Origin: Alicyclobacillus tolerans
GTDB taxonomy: Bacteria; Bacillota; Bacilli; Alicyclobacillales; Alicyclobacillaceae
DNA length: 64,000 nt
Assembly: GCF_021739485.1 (NCBI RefSeq)
Contig: NZ_JAJFNK010000002.1
Location: forward strand, 62,001 to 126,000
Direction of reading: 5' to 3'
Shown one piece after another: positions 8,524 to 16,995 of the stretch. Position 1 is the first letter of the stretch. Every line of letters begins with the position of its first letter. The translations under genes and the position numbers were made by a program. The notes beneath the pieces were generated by a model. That model did not search any database. It worked only from the letters and a program-made list of their open reading frames with translations, and was not told the origin of the DNA.

Positions 8524-9410
8524 ATCTCAGGCCGGACCCCGGCGAGTACATGAAAACGCAGGGAGACAGGGTTTCGAGCTATCTGGCTTCCGTGTTTGCG
8601 GATAACGAGGAACCCGCCGTTTTGTTTGAGGCCATGAACTACAGCTTGTTGTCGCCAGGAAAGAGGCTTCGCCCCGTGTTGTGTCTGGCTGCAGCCAGGA
8701 CGTTTGGCGTCGACGAACAAACGGTCTTACCCGCTGCTGCAGCGATTGAAATGCTTCATGCGTATTCCTTAATCCACGACGACTTGCCGGCCATGGACGA
8801 CGACGATTTGCGGCGCGGACGCCCTACCAACCACAAGGTTTATGGGGAAGCCACTGCGATTTTGGCCGGGGACGGCCTTTTGACCTTCGCGTTTGAGCAA
8901 TTGGCCAAGCCGTTGGCCGTCGATCCGGCGAGGCAGCTCCGAATGCTCCACGTCTTGGCCCGCGCGGGTGGTCCGTACGGCATGGTAGGCGGGCAACAGG
9001 CGGACATCCTCGGGGAACGACAGGCGGGTTCCGCGCAGCAGCTGCAATTCATTCACGCGCACAAGACGGCGGCCCTGATTGAAGCGTCGGTTGAAATTGG
9101 GGCGTTGTTCGCAGAACTCGGAGAAGACAAGTTAAGCGCTCTGCGCACTTTTGGAAACCAAATTGGACTGGCTTTTCAAATCAAGGACGACCTGTTGGAT
9201 GTCGTCGGAGACCCGGAAAAGATGGGCAAGTCGACTGGAGCTGACGAAAAACTCGACAAGTTGACGTACCCGAGGCTGCTTGGCATCGAGCAAACCGATC
9301 ACATGCTCAATGAAGTCTGGCAGTCAGCGCTAACAGCGCTTGACGACGCGCAGATTGATGCGCCGCTGTTGGTGGCTCTTGCAGATTTTGTCGTTCGAAG
9401 AAACAGTTAA
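8520..9410 (+). CDS. ispA: Farnesyl diphosphate synthase (polyprenyl synthetase family)
   Basis: The 296-residue enzyme condenses isoprenoid diphosphates. The first Asp-rich motif DDLPAMDDDDLRRGRPT, the GDGLLTFAFE segment, and the second motif DDLLDVVGD are complete, and the region before the first motif (YSLIHDD) suits a short-chain bacterial FPP synthase. ATG 8520 overlaps the xseB stop and follows AAGGAGG. It precedes the OLE RNA, the same order as in other OLE-containing Bacillota. Confidence 0.95.
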   Translation: MNLRPDPGEYMKTQGDRVSSYLASVFADNEEPAVLFEAMNYSLLSPGKRLRPVLCLAAARTFGVDEQTVLPAAAAIEMLHAYSLIHDDLPAMDDDDLRRGRPTNHKVYGEATAILAGDGLLTFAFEQLAKPLAVDPARQLRMLHVLARAGGPYGMVGGQQADILGERQAGSAQQLQFIHAHKTAALIEASVEIGALFAELGEDKLSALRTFGNQIGLAFQIKDDLLDVVGDPEKMGKSTGADEKLDKLTYPRLLGIEQTDHMLNEVWQSALTALDDAQIDAPLLVALADFVVRRNS

Positions 9411-9557
9411 CGGGCTGTTTTTGGTTTCCTCGGGTGGACAAGCAGCCGGGCAGCACGCTATGATGCGCGCGAGAGAAGATGGTGAAGCTTTGCCTCGATC
9501 ACAACCCATCGTGCCGGATTGTCGCCGCAAAGGCCGTTTGTTCGACGGGTCCGGCGA

Positions 9558-9586
9558 TTGGGGGCGAACAGGCGGTATGCTATAAT
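9558..9586 (+). promoter_or_regulatory. Sigma-A promoter of the OLE RNA
   Basis: A -35 TTGGGG (9558-9563) and a perfect extended -10 TGCTATAAT (TATAAT at 9581-9586) are separated by 17 bases. The expected start of transcription is about 9593. The stretch 9411-9557 between ispA and this promoter holds nothing else I recognise. Confidence 0.75.
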
Positions 9587-9592
9587 ATAACT

Positions 9593-10195
9593 TGTTTCAA
9601 GGGTGGCGCAGTATTCTAGTCGGCCGTCCATCTCTGAAGGCGGGGCTAAAAATCCGCCAAAGGGCACATCGATGAAGTTCCTGGTGGTGGCTTGAGGCGC
9701 CCAGCCTTGGGTTGCTGCTGGGAGTTAAGAAAGTTGGGCAGTTTGCAATGGCATGCGAAGCCTGACCCAGCTTTCGCGGAGGCCCAAGTGCGTGGCCTTG
9801 TGTTCTGGGCTATGGCTTGGGGTATGAACCTGCATGCGGAGGCAATCTGTGTGCAGTGTAGCCTGCCTTGAGTGGTACTGAAGGATCCCGGGAAGCAAGC
9901 GTTTCCTCCCCGGCCAGGGAGAGGCGCCCGTGCCGGGTGAAATCTGTACTGCAAAAGAGGCTAGGAGATGGTAGCGGTCGTTGCGGAAAACGCCTAGACT
10001 GTTCGCTTCAGCGTGGCTCCTTGGGGATTATAGTGTGGACTAAGTGGTAATTCAGTCTGACAGCTGGCGACACTGTCAAGGAGTGCTTAAAGGGAAACCG
10101 CCTTGGCGGCGACGCCGGGGTGCATTCTTGGGAAAACCTACTGGACCTAAGCCACAGCGTTTACTCAAGGAGCTGTCACCCGCAAGGGTTCCTCA
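9593..10195 (+). ncRNA. ole: OLE RNA (ornate, large, extremophilic)
   Basis: The roughly 600-base stretch between ispA and oapA has no credible ORF, is preceded by its own strong promoter, and is rich in short complementary GC segments. OLE RNA is known to be about 600 bases long and to sit in exactly this place (between isoprenoid genes, directly before oapA) in Alicyclobacillus and other extremophilic or anaerobic Bacillota, where it forms a membrane-associated complex with OapA and is linked to stress from ethanol, cold and Mg2+. The call rests on position, size and partner gene; the fold was not computed. The 3' end is approximate. Confidence 0.85.
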
Positions 10196-10214
10196 GCATT
10201 TCGGGAGGTACATA

Positions 10215-10781
10215 ATGAAAATTGCGTCCTGGCGCGGCACCCTTCGGTTTGCGCTGATTGTGGCCGCACTTTCTTTTCTGATTGGTGGTGTGTTCGATAC
10301 ATCCACCATTTTTTTAAATCGAATGCACTGGTACTTTGGCGCAATTATTGTTTTAATCATAGTGATAGTTGGTGCCTTTTTTGACATGCTCGGCTTAGCG
10401 TCAGCGGCGGCGCGCGAAGCTCCGCTGCATGCCATGGCGTCCAAGCGAGTCTTTGGAGCGCGCCGCGCCATTTCCATCGTTCGCAATGCCGAGAAAGTAT
10501 CGAGCATTTTCAGCGACGTGATTGGCGATATTGCGGGTGTTCTCAGCGGTGCGGGCGCGTTGGCGGTATCCGTTCAGTTGGTGGCTGCAATCCGGCTGCA
10601 CGGTTGGCACGAGGAATTTGCGAAGATTGCCTTGACTGCCTTGGTCACGGCAGTCACTGTGTTTGCCAAAGCCGTCGGCAAAGCGATTGCCATTCAGACG
10701 CCCGGTCCCATCGTGTTGTTCGCTGGACGGGTAGTTGAAACCTTTGACGTGTCCTGGAAACGGATTCGGGGAAGGCTATAA
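10215..10781 (+). CDS. oapA: OLE-associated membrane protein OapA
   Basis: A 188-residue protein with about four hydrophobic segments (about residues 10-28, 37-57, 103-125, 137-160) and Arg/Lys-rich intervening stretches (ASKRVFGARRAISIVRNAEK). Size, topology and position after the OLE RNA match OapA, which binds OLE RNA and recruits it to the membrane. A DxxxD motif (SDVIGDI, about residues 98-104), noted in the family as similar to Mg2+ transporters, is present. I chose ATG 10215 after GGGAGG; upstream in-frame codons belong to the RNA. The gene leads into dxs. Confidence 0.88.
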   Translation: MKIASWRGTLRFALIVAALSFLIGGVFDTSTIFLNRMHWYFGAIIVLIIVIVGAFFDMLGLASAAAREAPLHAMASKRVFGARRAISIVRNAEKVSSIFSDVIGDIAGVLSGAGALAVSVQLVAAIRLHGWHEEFAKIALTALVTAVTVFAKAVGKAIAIQTPGPIVLFAGRVVETFDVSWKRIRGRL

Positions 10782-10812
10782 CAAATTTCCTTAGTTATCC
10801 CGTTGGCGGGAA

Positions 10813-12702
10813 ATGAGGTGTTTCGTCACGCTGCTTGAAAAAATCGACGATCCAAAGGAATTAAAGAGACTCAGCGAAAGTCAACTGTTGTCGTTGGCCC
10901 AGGAGGTTCGCGACTTTCTGGTTGACTCGATTGCGAAAACTGGAGGGCACTTTGCGGCCAATTTGGGCGTAGTGGAATTAACACTGGCCCTGCACCGGGT
11001 ATTTGACAGCCCGCGAGACCGCATTGTCTGGGATGTCGGGCACCAGGCTTACGTGCACAAAATGCTCACAGGCCGGCGCGAACAGTTTCCGACACTGCGT
11101 AAGTTTAAAGGGATGGCTGGTTTTCCAAAGAGGTCCGAAAGCCCTCATGACATGTTTGGCACTGGACATGCGAGTACATCGTTGTCGGCAGGACTGGGCA
11201 TGGCGGTTGCCCGCGACCTTTCGGGCCAGGACTACAACGTCGTGTCGGTCATCGGCGATGGTGCTCTGACGGGTGGAATGGCGATGGAAGCCTTGAACCA
11301 CGCAGGTCACTTGCAAACCAAACTGTTGGTGGTCTTGAACGACAACGAAATGTCGATTGCAGAAAACGTCGGTGCAATGTCAAAGTACTTGACGCGCCTT
11401 CGCACGGACCCAACGTATTCGAAAGCCAAAGTCGAATTGGAACAGGCCCTGCGCAAACTTCCGGCCATTGGCAATCGCCTGACGAAAACGCTCGAGCGCT
11501 TCAAGGACTCTGTGCGTAATTTGGTCGTGCCTGGGCAGCTGTTTGAAGCGTTCGGGTTCAAGTATTTAGGGCCTGTAGATGGACACGACCTGTTAGGTCT
11601 CATCCGGGTGCTTGAGGACGCCAAACACCTAAACGGACCGGTTCTCATCCATCTGATTACGAAAAAGGGCAAGGGCTACGCATCGGCCGAAGATGCGCCG
11701 GATAAATTTCACGCATGGCCGTCCGCGGCTAAGGAAAAAGCCGCACCGTCTTACACAAACGTGTTTGCCGATGCGCTGATTGACTTGGCTAAAAACGACC
11801 CGCGCATCGTCGCTGTGACGGCTGCCATGCCGAGCGGCACGGGACTGTCAAAGTTCGCCAGGTACTTTCCCGAGCGCATGTTTGACGTGGGAATTGCGGA
11901 ACAGCACGCTACGACTTTTTGCGCCGGATTGTCTACGGCCGGTAAGAAGCCGGTGTTCGCAGTGTATTCGACGTTTTTACAGCGGGCCTATGACCAAGTG
12001 ATTCACGATGTGGCGATTCAAAATTTGCCGGTCGTGTTTGCCATCGACCGCGCCGGTCTCGTGGGACCCGATGGAGAAACCCATCAGGGGGCTTTTGACT
12101 TGGCGTATTTACGCGCCATTCCCAATCTGACCGTTATGATGCCAAAAGACGAAAACGAGCTGCGCAACATGCTCAAAACGGCCTTTTCTCTAGATTCCCC
12201 AGTTGCTGTCCGGTATCCGAGAGCCGACGGCGTGGGCGTTCAGATGGACGAACAGCCCTGTATACTCCCAATCGGCAAGGCAGAGGTCGTTCGCGAGGGA
12301 AAGGATTTTGCCATCTTGGCCTTGGGTCCAATGGTGCAGACAGCGCAGCAGGTGGCGTCGGTTTTGTCCGCTTCGCACGGCATCGAAACCACCGTGGTCA
12401 ACATGCGTTTTGTCAAACCGGTAGATTCCGAGCTCATCGCTTCCCTAGCCGCCGAAGGCATGCCGATGATGACGCTGGAGGAGGCTGCGCTGGCTGGAGG
12501 CATGGGCAGCGCTGTAGTGGAAGTGTTAGCAGATGCCGGGTTGACAGCCCGCGTGCTGCGCAGGGGGCTCCCTGACCACTTCATTGAGCATGGGTCTCGG
12601 GGCGAACTGCTTGCGGAACTTGGATTAGTCCCTGATCAACTGGTGGAGGACGCGCTGCAATTCCTCGCTTTTCGGATGCAGCGGAAGACCAAGAGAGCAT
12701 GA
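10813..12702 (+). CDS. dxs: 1-deoxy-D-xylulose-5-phosphate synthase
   Basis: The 629-residue thiamine-diphosphate enzyme makes DXP from pyruvate and glyceraldehyde-3-phosphate, the entry to the MEP isoprenoid pathway. Seen are the ThDP motif GDGALTGGMAMEALN with NDNEMSIAENVG, the HxAWP-like KFHAWPS junction, the catalytic-domain GIAEQHATTFCAG and the C-terminal transketolase domain. The start is unclear: ATG 10813 has only GGCGGG upstream; a CTG at 10831 preceded by GAGGTG would give the family's typical LLEKID start. A short CCCG/CGGG hairpin (10799-10810) sits at the start site. Stop overlaps tlyA (ATGA). Confidence 0.96.
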   Translation: MRCFVTLLEKIDDPKELKRLSESQLLSLAQEVRDFLVDSIAKTGGHFAANLGVVELTLALHRVFDSPRDRIVWDVGHQAYVHKMLTGRREQFPTLRKFKGMAGFPKRSESPHDMFGTGHASTSLSAGLGMAVARDLSGQDYNVVSVIGDGALTGGMAMEALNHAGHLQTKLLVVLNDNEMSIAENVGAMSKYLTRLRTDPTYSKAKVELEQALRKLPAIGNRLTKTLERFKDSVRNLVVPGQLFEAFGFKYLGPVDGHDLLGLIRVLEDAKHLNGPVLIHLITKKGKGYASAEDAPDKFHAWPSAAKEKAAPSYTNVFADALIDLAKNDPRIVAVTAAMPSGTGLSKFARYFPERMFDVGIAEQHATTFCAGLSTAGKKPVFAVYSTFLQRAYDQVIHDVAIQNLPVVFAIDRAGLVGPDGETHQGAFDLAYLRAIPNLTVMMPKDENELRNMLKTAFSLDSPVAVRYPRADGVGVQMDEQPCILPIGKAEVVREGKDFAILALGPMVQTAQQVASVLSASHGIETTVVNMRFVKPVDSELIASLAAEGMPMMTLEEAALAGGMGSAVVEVLADAGLTARVLRRGLPDHFIEHGSRGELLAELGLVPDQLVEDALQFLAFRMQRKTKRA

Positions 12703-13589
12703 CGGCAAAGGGAGGACCTAAGGTCCGTCTGGATACACTCTTAGTGGCTCGCGGGCTGTTTCCCAGCAGGGAGGCAGCCCGCCGCGCGATTATGGCCGGC
12801 TTAGTCAAACAAGGAACGCAGGTGCTTGATAAGCCCGGCACCTTTGTGCGGGAAACGGACGTTTTAGACGTGGCACCGTCCGTGCAGAAGTTCGTGGGGC
12901 GCGGCGGCTTCAAACTAGAACGCGCCATTGAACAGTTTTCGCTCAGTCTGCAAGACAAAGTCGTCGTCGACGTCGGCGCTTCGACCGGCGGTTTTACTGA
13001 CTGTGCGTTGCAGCACGGAGCTAAATCTGTCTTTTCAGTCGACGTTGGATACGGGCAATTGGCATGGAAGTTGAGGAACGACCCACGGGTTGTGGTGATG
13101 GAGCGGACGAACTTTCGCACCGTGGACCCCAGCGTGTTTGAACCGCGGCCCAAGTTGGCGGTGATGGACGTGTCGTTTATTTCCACCAGGCTGCTCCTCC
13201 CGAGATTGAGCGAGGTCTTACAGGGGGAAAAGGATGTCATCAGTCTGATCAAGCCTCAATTCGAGGCAGGACGCGATCTCGTCGGCAAAGGCGGAATCGT
13301 GCGAGACCCGAAAATTCACCTGAAAGTGATTGTGGATTTGTTGGACTTTGTGTACAAACAAGGGTGGCGATGCAAGGGCCTAGACTATTCCCCCATTTCG
13401 GGTGGGGATGGGAATTTAGAGTACCTGGCTTGGTGGTCACTGGAGGACCCGCTAGGCAAAGGCGACCCGCTAGAAAATGAACGCGAGTCCACAAAGGCCG
13501 TACCTGAGGACCTGAATCGGCGCGCGCGCAACGTGGTTGTCGCGGCGTGGGAGGCGTTGCGCGGCGAACAAGTCGCCGATCTGCTGTAA
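12699..13589 (+). CDS. tlyA: TlyA family rRNA (cytidine-2'-O)-methyltransferase
   Basis: The 296-residue protein has an N-terminal S4 RNA-binding domain (VRLDTLLVARGLFPSREAAR) and a FtsJ-like methyltransferase domain with SAM motif VVDVGASTGGFTDCAL and the VMDVSFIS segment. It is the TlyA/YqxC family that 2'-O-methylates rRNA, also called hemolysin A in old annotations. It is coupled to dxs by an ATGA overlap, the usual neighbour in Bacillota. The C-terminal about 20 residues after the catalytic fold are variable. Confidence 0.93.
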   Translation: MTAKGGPKVRLDTLLVARGLFPSREAARRAIMAGLVKQGTQVLDKPGTFVRETDVLDVAPSVQKFVGRGGFKLERAIEQFSLSLQDKVVVDVGASTGGFTDCALQHGAKSVFSVDVGYGQLAWKLRNDPRVVVMERTNFRTVDPSVFEPRPKLAVMDVSFISTRLLLPRLSEVLQGEKDVISLIKPQFEAGRDLVGKGGIVRDPKIHLKVIVDLLDFVYKQGWRCKGLDYSPISGGDGNLEYLAWWSLEDPLGKGDPLENERESTKAVPEDLNRRARNVVVAAWEALRGEQVADLL

Positions 13590-13764
13590 GCCTGTTTTTT
13601 CCGGATAACACGCACGGGACTGGCTCTGCGGAGTGCGCTGGTCCGTGCGGGAATGGTTGCGGTAGATGGTGCTAGAGATGGTGTTTAGCAGGACTCCTGT
13701 TGGGCCGCGTGGAAGTAACGAACATGACAAGCTGTAAAACGACAGTTGGGATAACTCGTCTTGG

Positions 13765-14283
13765 GTGGTGAGCGCGGTGAGAGACGGCTTGGCTCTGTTG
13801 GTAGGAGCAGCCCTTGTTCTGGTCGTGCTGCGGTCTTTGTTTTCTCACTGGACACACCCTGAGGCAGGGGTTCCTTTACAAGGCAAACTTCACGCCGCCC
13901 GCGCATGGTTAGAGGGAAATGGATATCAAGTGGTGCGTGTCCGCCCGCACGCTCAGTGGTCTGCGTTTTACGATACGCAGGAGTTCCAAAAGGCGCTGTC
14001 TCCAGACTTTATTGTTCGCAAAGGAGCGAAATCCTTTGCTGTGCTCGTGATGCAATACGATGAGAAACCCGTGCAGGACCAAATAGGTGAGAATTGGTAC
14101 CCCCTCATTCACGCGTTCGGGGTCGATGGGGTGTTACATATCGATGTGGATCGCGAGCGGGTCCACAGTGTGGATTTTGAGGTAAAAGCACCTTCTTATA
14201 TGATGTGGAAGGCCGTGTTCAACCGCGTAATGTGGGTGCTGGCTGGAGTCCTCATGGCTTTAGCGTGGCTGCATGGGCGATAG
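13765..14283 (+). CDS. Membrane-anchored protein with degenerate nuclease-like fold, unknown function
   Basis: A 172-residue protein with one hydrophobic segment near each end (about residues 8-25 and 151-168) and a soluble middle. The middle contains SPDFIVRKGAKSFAVLVM, whose pattern (PD, then a beta strand ending where E-x-K would be) recalls PD-(D/E)XK nuclease-like folds, but the catalytic Glu/Lys are replaced by Leu/Met; this is an inference from pattern only. GTG 13765 or 13768 is the likely start; no strong ribosome site is seen. It occupies, with nadK, the place where ahrC lies in B. subtilis. Confidence 0.6.
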   Translation: MVSAVRDGLALLVGAALVLVVLRSLFSHWTHPEAGVPLQGKLHAARAWLEGNGYQVVRVRPHAQWSAFYDTQEFQKALSPDFIVRKGAKSFAVLVMQYDEKPVQDQIGENWYPLIHAFGVDGVLHIDVDRERVHSVDFEVKAPSYMMWKAVFNRVMWVLAGVLMALAWLHGR

Positions 14284-14294
14284 GAGGGGTACTG

Positions 14295-15134
14295 TTGAGG
14301 ACTGTGGCTGTTTTGGTCAATCCCGATAAACCCAAGGCGATGGAAGTCAAAGAGCGTCTGGAGAAACTTCTGAGGGACGCGGGTTTGAATGCTTTGTGCG
14401 CTCAAACCGGAAAGCACGCTCTGGAAACTCCACAGTCGTATGAGGAGCTTCGAGAAGTTGAACTGGCTTTTGTTCTTGGCGGAGATGGGACACTGCTCGG
14501 CGTCGCCCGCAGCCCGGCTTTTCACGGCATCCCGCTGCTTGGCATCAATGTTGGGCATCTCGGTTTTTTATCCGAAGCGGAACCGACGAACATTGAAGAG
14601 ACGGTCCGCCGCGTATTGAACCGGGAATACGACCTTGAACCGCGTTTGATGCTCGAAGCGAGCGTGTTGCGCAATAACGATCCGGTCGCCAAAATCATTG
14701 GATTGAACGACGCTGGCATCGCTAAGGGTTCGTTTGCGCGAATGGTCACTGTGCATGCCTACGTGGACGGCGTGTTTGTCGACTCGTACAGCGGAGACGG
14801 AGTCATCGTCTCTACGCCTACCGGGTCGACAGCGTATTCCCTGTCTTGTGGCGGACCCATCGTCATTCCGCGGCTGCAAGTTATGTTGATTACTCCCATT
14901 TGTCCACACACGCTTTTTTCAAGACCGTGCGTGATCGACGACAAGCAAGAAGTGCGGCTGGAGGTTCAAGCGACTCACGATGACCTGGGATTGACGGTCG
15001 ACGGCCAAGTCGGAGTCAAGCTTCAATCTGGAGACATCGTAGTGGTTCGAAAGTCGGATGTGCAAACCACTTTGGTGAAGTGGCGGGATCGGGAGTTCTT
15101 TTCCGTTTTGCGCCAAAAGCTGCACGCCGACTAA
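14295..15134 (+). CDS. nadK: NAD kinase
   Basis: The 279-residue enzyme phosphorylates NAD to NADP. The catalytic LGGDGTLLGVAR motif, GINVGHLGFLSE, NDAGI, and STPTGSTAYSLSCGGPI are all in place. The start is TTG 14295, six bases after a TAGGAGGGG site that overlaps the previous stop; upstream in-frame codons lie inside the preceding gene. In many Bacillota nadK is elsewhere; here it sits between tlyA and recN, where ahrC would be expected. Confidence 0.94.
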   Translation: MRTVAVLVNPDKPKAMEVKERLEKLLRDAGLNALCAQTGKHALETPQSYEELREVELAFVLGGDGTLLGVARSPAFHGIPLLGINVGHLGFLSEAEPTNIEETVRRVLNREYDLEPRLMLEASVLRNNDPVAKIIGLNDAGIAKGSFARMVTVHAYVDGVFVDSYSGDGVIVSTPTGSTAYSLSCGGPIVIPRLQVMLITPICPHTLFSRPCVIDDKQEVRLEVQATHDDLGLTVDGQVGVKLQSGDIVVVRKSDVQTTLVKWRDREFFSVLRQKLHAD

Positions 15135-15169
15135 AGCGCGCGATTCAAAAGGGGCAGGAGGCGGGTTGC

Positions 15170-16888
15170 ATGCTTTTGGAATTGTCGGTCCGCAATGTTG
15201 CATTGATTGAATCGATCCATTTGCAGCTTCAACCGGGTTTTACAGTCCTTACAGGTGAAACTGGGGCGGGGAAATCCATTTTGCTCGATTCCATTGGTTT
15301 GTTGTTGGGCAACCGTGCATCGTCAGAATGGATCCGCCATGGGCAAGATAAAGCCGTGGTTGAAGCGTCCATTCAATTGGATGGCCCCGCCCGGCATCGG
15401 GTACTGGGTTTGCTTGAAGCTTGGGGACTTGACCTCGTCGATGGCGATCCTCTGGTCATTTCCAGGGAGCTTCACCGCTCTGGACGGACGTCGTGCCGCA
15501 TCAACGGGCGAATGGCGACCGTTCAAATGTTGAAAGAACTTGGAGAACACCTGGTTCAGCAACACGGTCAACACGACCAACAGGGCTTGTTAAAACCAGA
15601 AGAACAGTTGCGTCTCTTGGATTTGTATGGTCATCACGCACCTTTGCTGGAACAGCTGCGCCAACAGTACCATGCCTGGCGAAGTGCTGTTCGGCGTTGG
15701 AAAGAAGCCCATGTCGACGAGCAAGAACGGATCCGGCGGATCGACATGCTCAACTTCCAAATCGACGAAATTGAATCGGCCGAGCTGCAACCCGGAGAAG
15801 AAGAGTCGCTGCGGGAGCAACGGAAAGTACTGCAGTTTGCAGATAAGATTGCAGCGGCGTTGGAAGAAGCGGTCTCTGCCTTGAGCGGGGACGACCGAAA
15901 TAAGGGTGTCACCGACTTGTTGGTGACGGCAAGCACAGAAGTTGCGGCAGCGGCCGATTACGATTCGACGTTGGAGGAAGCCAAAGCTCTGGTGGAATCG
16001 GCTCAGGTGTACGCGGATGAAGCAAACCGCATTTTGCTGAAACACCTTGGAAAACTAGAACGCGATCCGCACAGGCTGGAAGCGGTTGAGGACCGACTGG
16101 TTCAGATTCGGAATCTGGAGCGAAAATACGGACCGACCATTGAGGACATTTTGCGATACCTTCAGGAAGCGAGCGAAGAGCGGACCAAACTGCAAGACCA
16201 CGAACACCAATTGGAACAGCTGTACGACGAAGTGAAAACGATGCAACGCCAGTTGCACCAGACCTCGCTGGAGTTGCATGAGCGGCGCCAGGAGGCCGCC
16301 CAGAAATTGTCTGCGTCCGTACAAGGCGTGCTGCAGAAGTTGGACATGCAAAGCGCACGTCTGGAGATTTCTGTAACACAACGTGCGCCAACAGACAGCG
16401 GGGAGGTTTCGTATTCTGAAAGCGGACTGGACGCAGTGTCATTTTTGTTTTCCGCCAACCGCGGTGAAGACCCCAAACCGCTGCAGCGCATCGCATCTGG
16501 CGGCGAATTGTCCCGAACGTTATTGGCCGTCAAATCCGTCCTTGCCCAAGTCGACGACATTGAAACGCTCATTTTCGACGAAATTGACACCGGAGTCAGC
16601 GGTTTTGCTGCCCAGAGAATTGCTGAACAACTGCGCCATCTAGCCGGGTCCAGACAAGTTTTATGCGTGACTCATTCTCCTCAAATTGCAGCAGCCGCAC
16701 AGTCACAGTACCGAATTCAAAAACGGGAGGAACAGTCCGCGACGGTCACGGAGGTACAGGCGGTGGAGTCTGAACAAAGGGTCGGAGAAATTGCACGCCT
16801 GCTGGGTGCTGGTTTGTCGGACGAGACAGCGATCGAACATGCCAAGGCCTTGTTGGACAGTTTTCGCCAGGACAACCTTTTAACTTAA
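15170..16888 (+). CDS. recN: DNA repair protein RecN
   Basis: A 572-residue SMC-like ATPase acting in double-strand-break repair. The Walker A motif GETGAGKSILLDSIGLLLG is near residue 31, a long coiled-coil middle runs from about residue 165 to 365, and the C-terminal half has the signature ASGGELSRTLLAVK and Walker B TLIFDEIDTGVSG. ATG 15170 follows GGCAGGAGG. It precedes spoIVB and spo0A as in other spore formers. Confidence 0.95.
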   Translation: MLLELSVRNVALIESIHLQLQPGFTVLTGETGAGKSILLDSIGLLLGNRASSEWIRHGQDKAVVEASIQLDGPARHRVLGLLEAWGLDLVDGDPLVISRELHRSGRTSCRINGRMATVQMLKELGEHLVQQHGQHDQQGLLKPEEQLRLLDLYGHHAPLLEQLRQQYHAWRSAVRRWKEAHVDEQERIRRIDMLNFQIDEIESAELQPGEEESLREQRKVLQFADKIAAALEEAVSALSGDDRNKGVTDLLVTASTEVAAAADYDSTLEEAKALVESAQVYADEANRILLKHLGKLERDPHRLEAVEDRLVQIRNLERKYGPTIEDILRYLQEASEERTKLQDHEHQLEQLYDEVKTMQRQLHQTSLELHERRQEAAQKLSASVQGVLQKLDMQSARLEISVTQRAPTDSGEVSYSESGLDAVSFLFSANRGEDPKPLQRIASGGELSRTLLAVKSVLAQVDDIETLIFDEIDTGVSGFAAQRIAEQLRHLAGSRQVLCVTHSPQIAAAAQSQYRIQKREEQSATVTEVQAVESEQRVGEIARLLGAGLSDETAIEHAKALLDSFRQDNLLT

Positions 16889-16995
16889 TACGGCGGTTAT
16901 AGTGGCATGTTTTTCGCGTTATAAAGCCACCACTGCGGGGTACCTTAACACCACGAGCAAGTCATGGGAGGTGCCATCGCAAAGGGGGGCGGACA

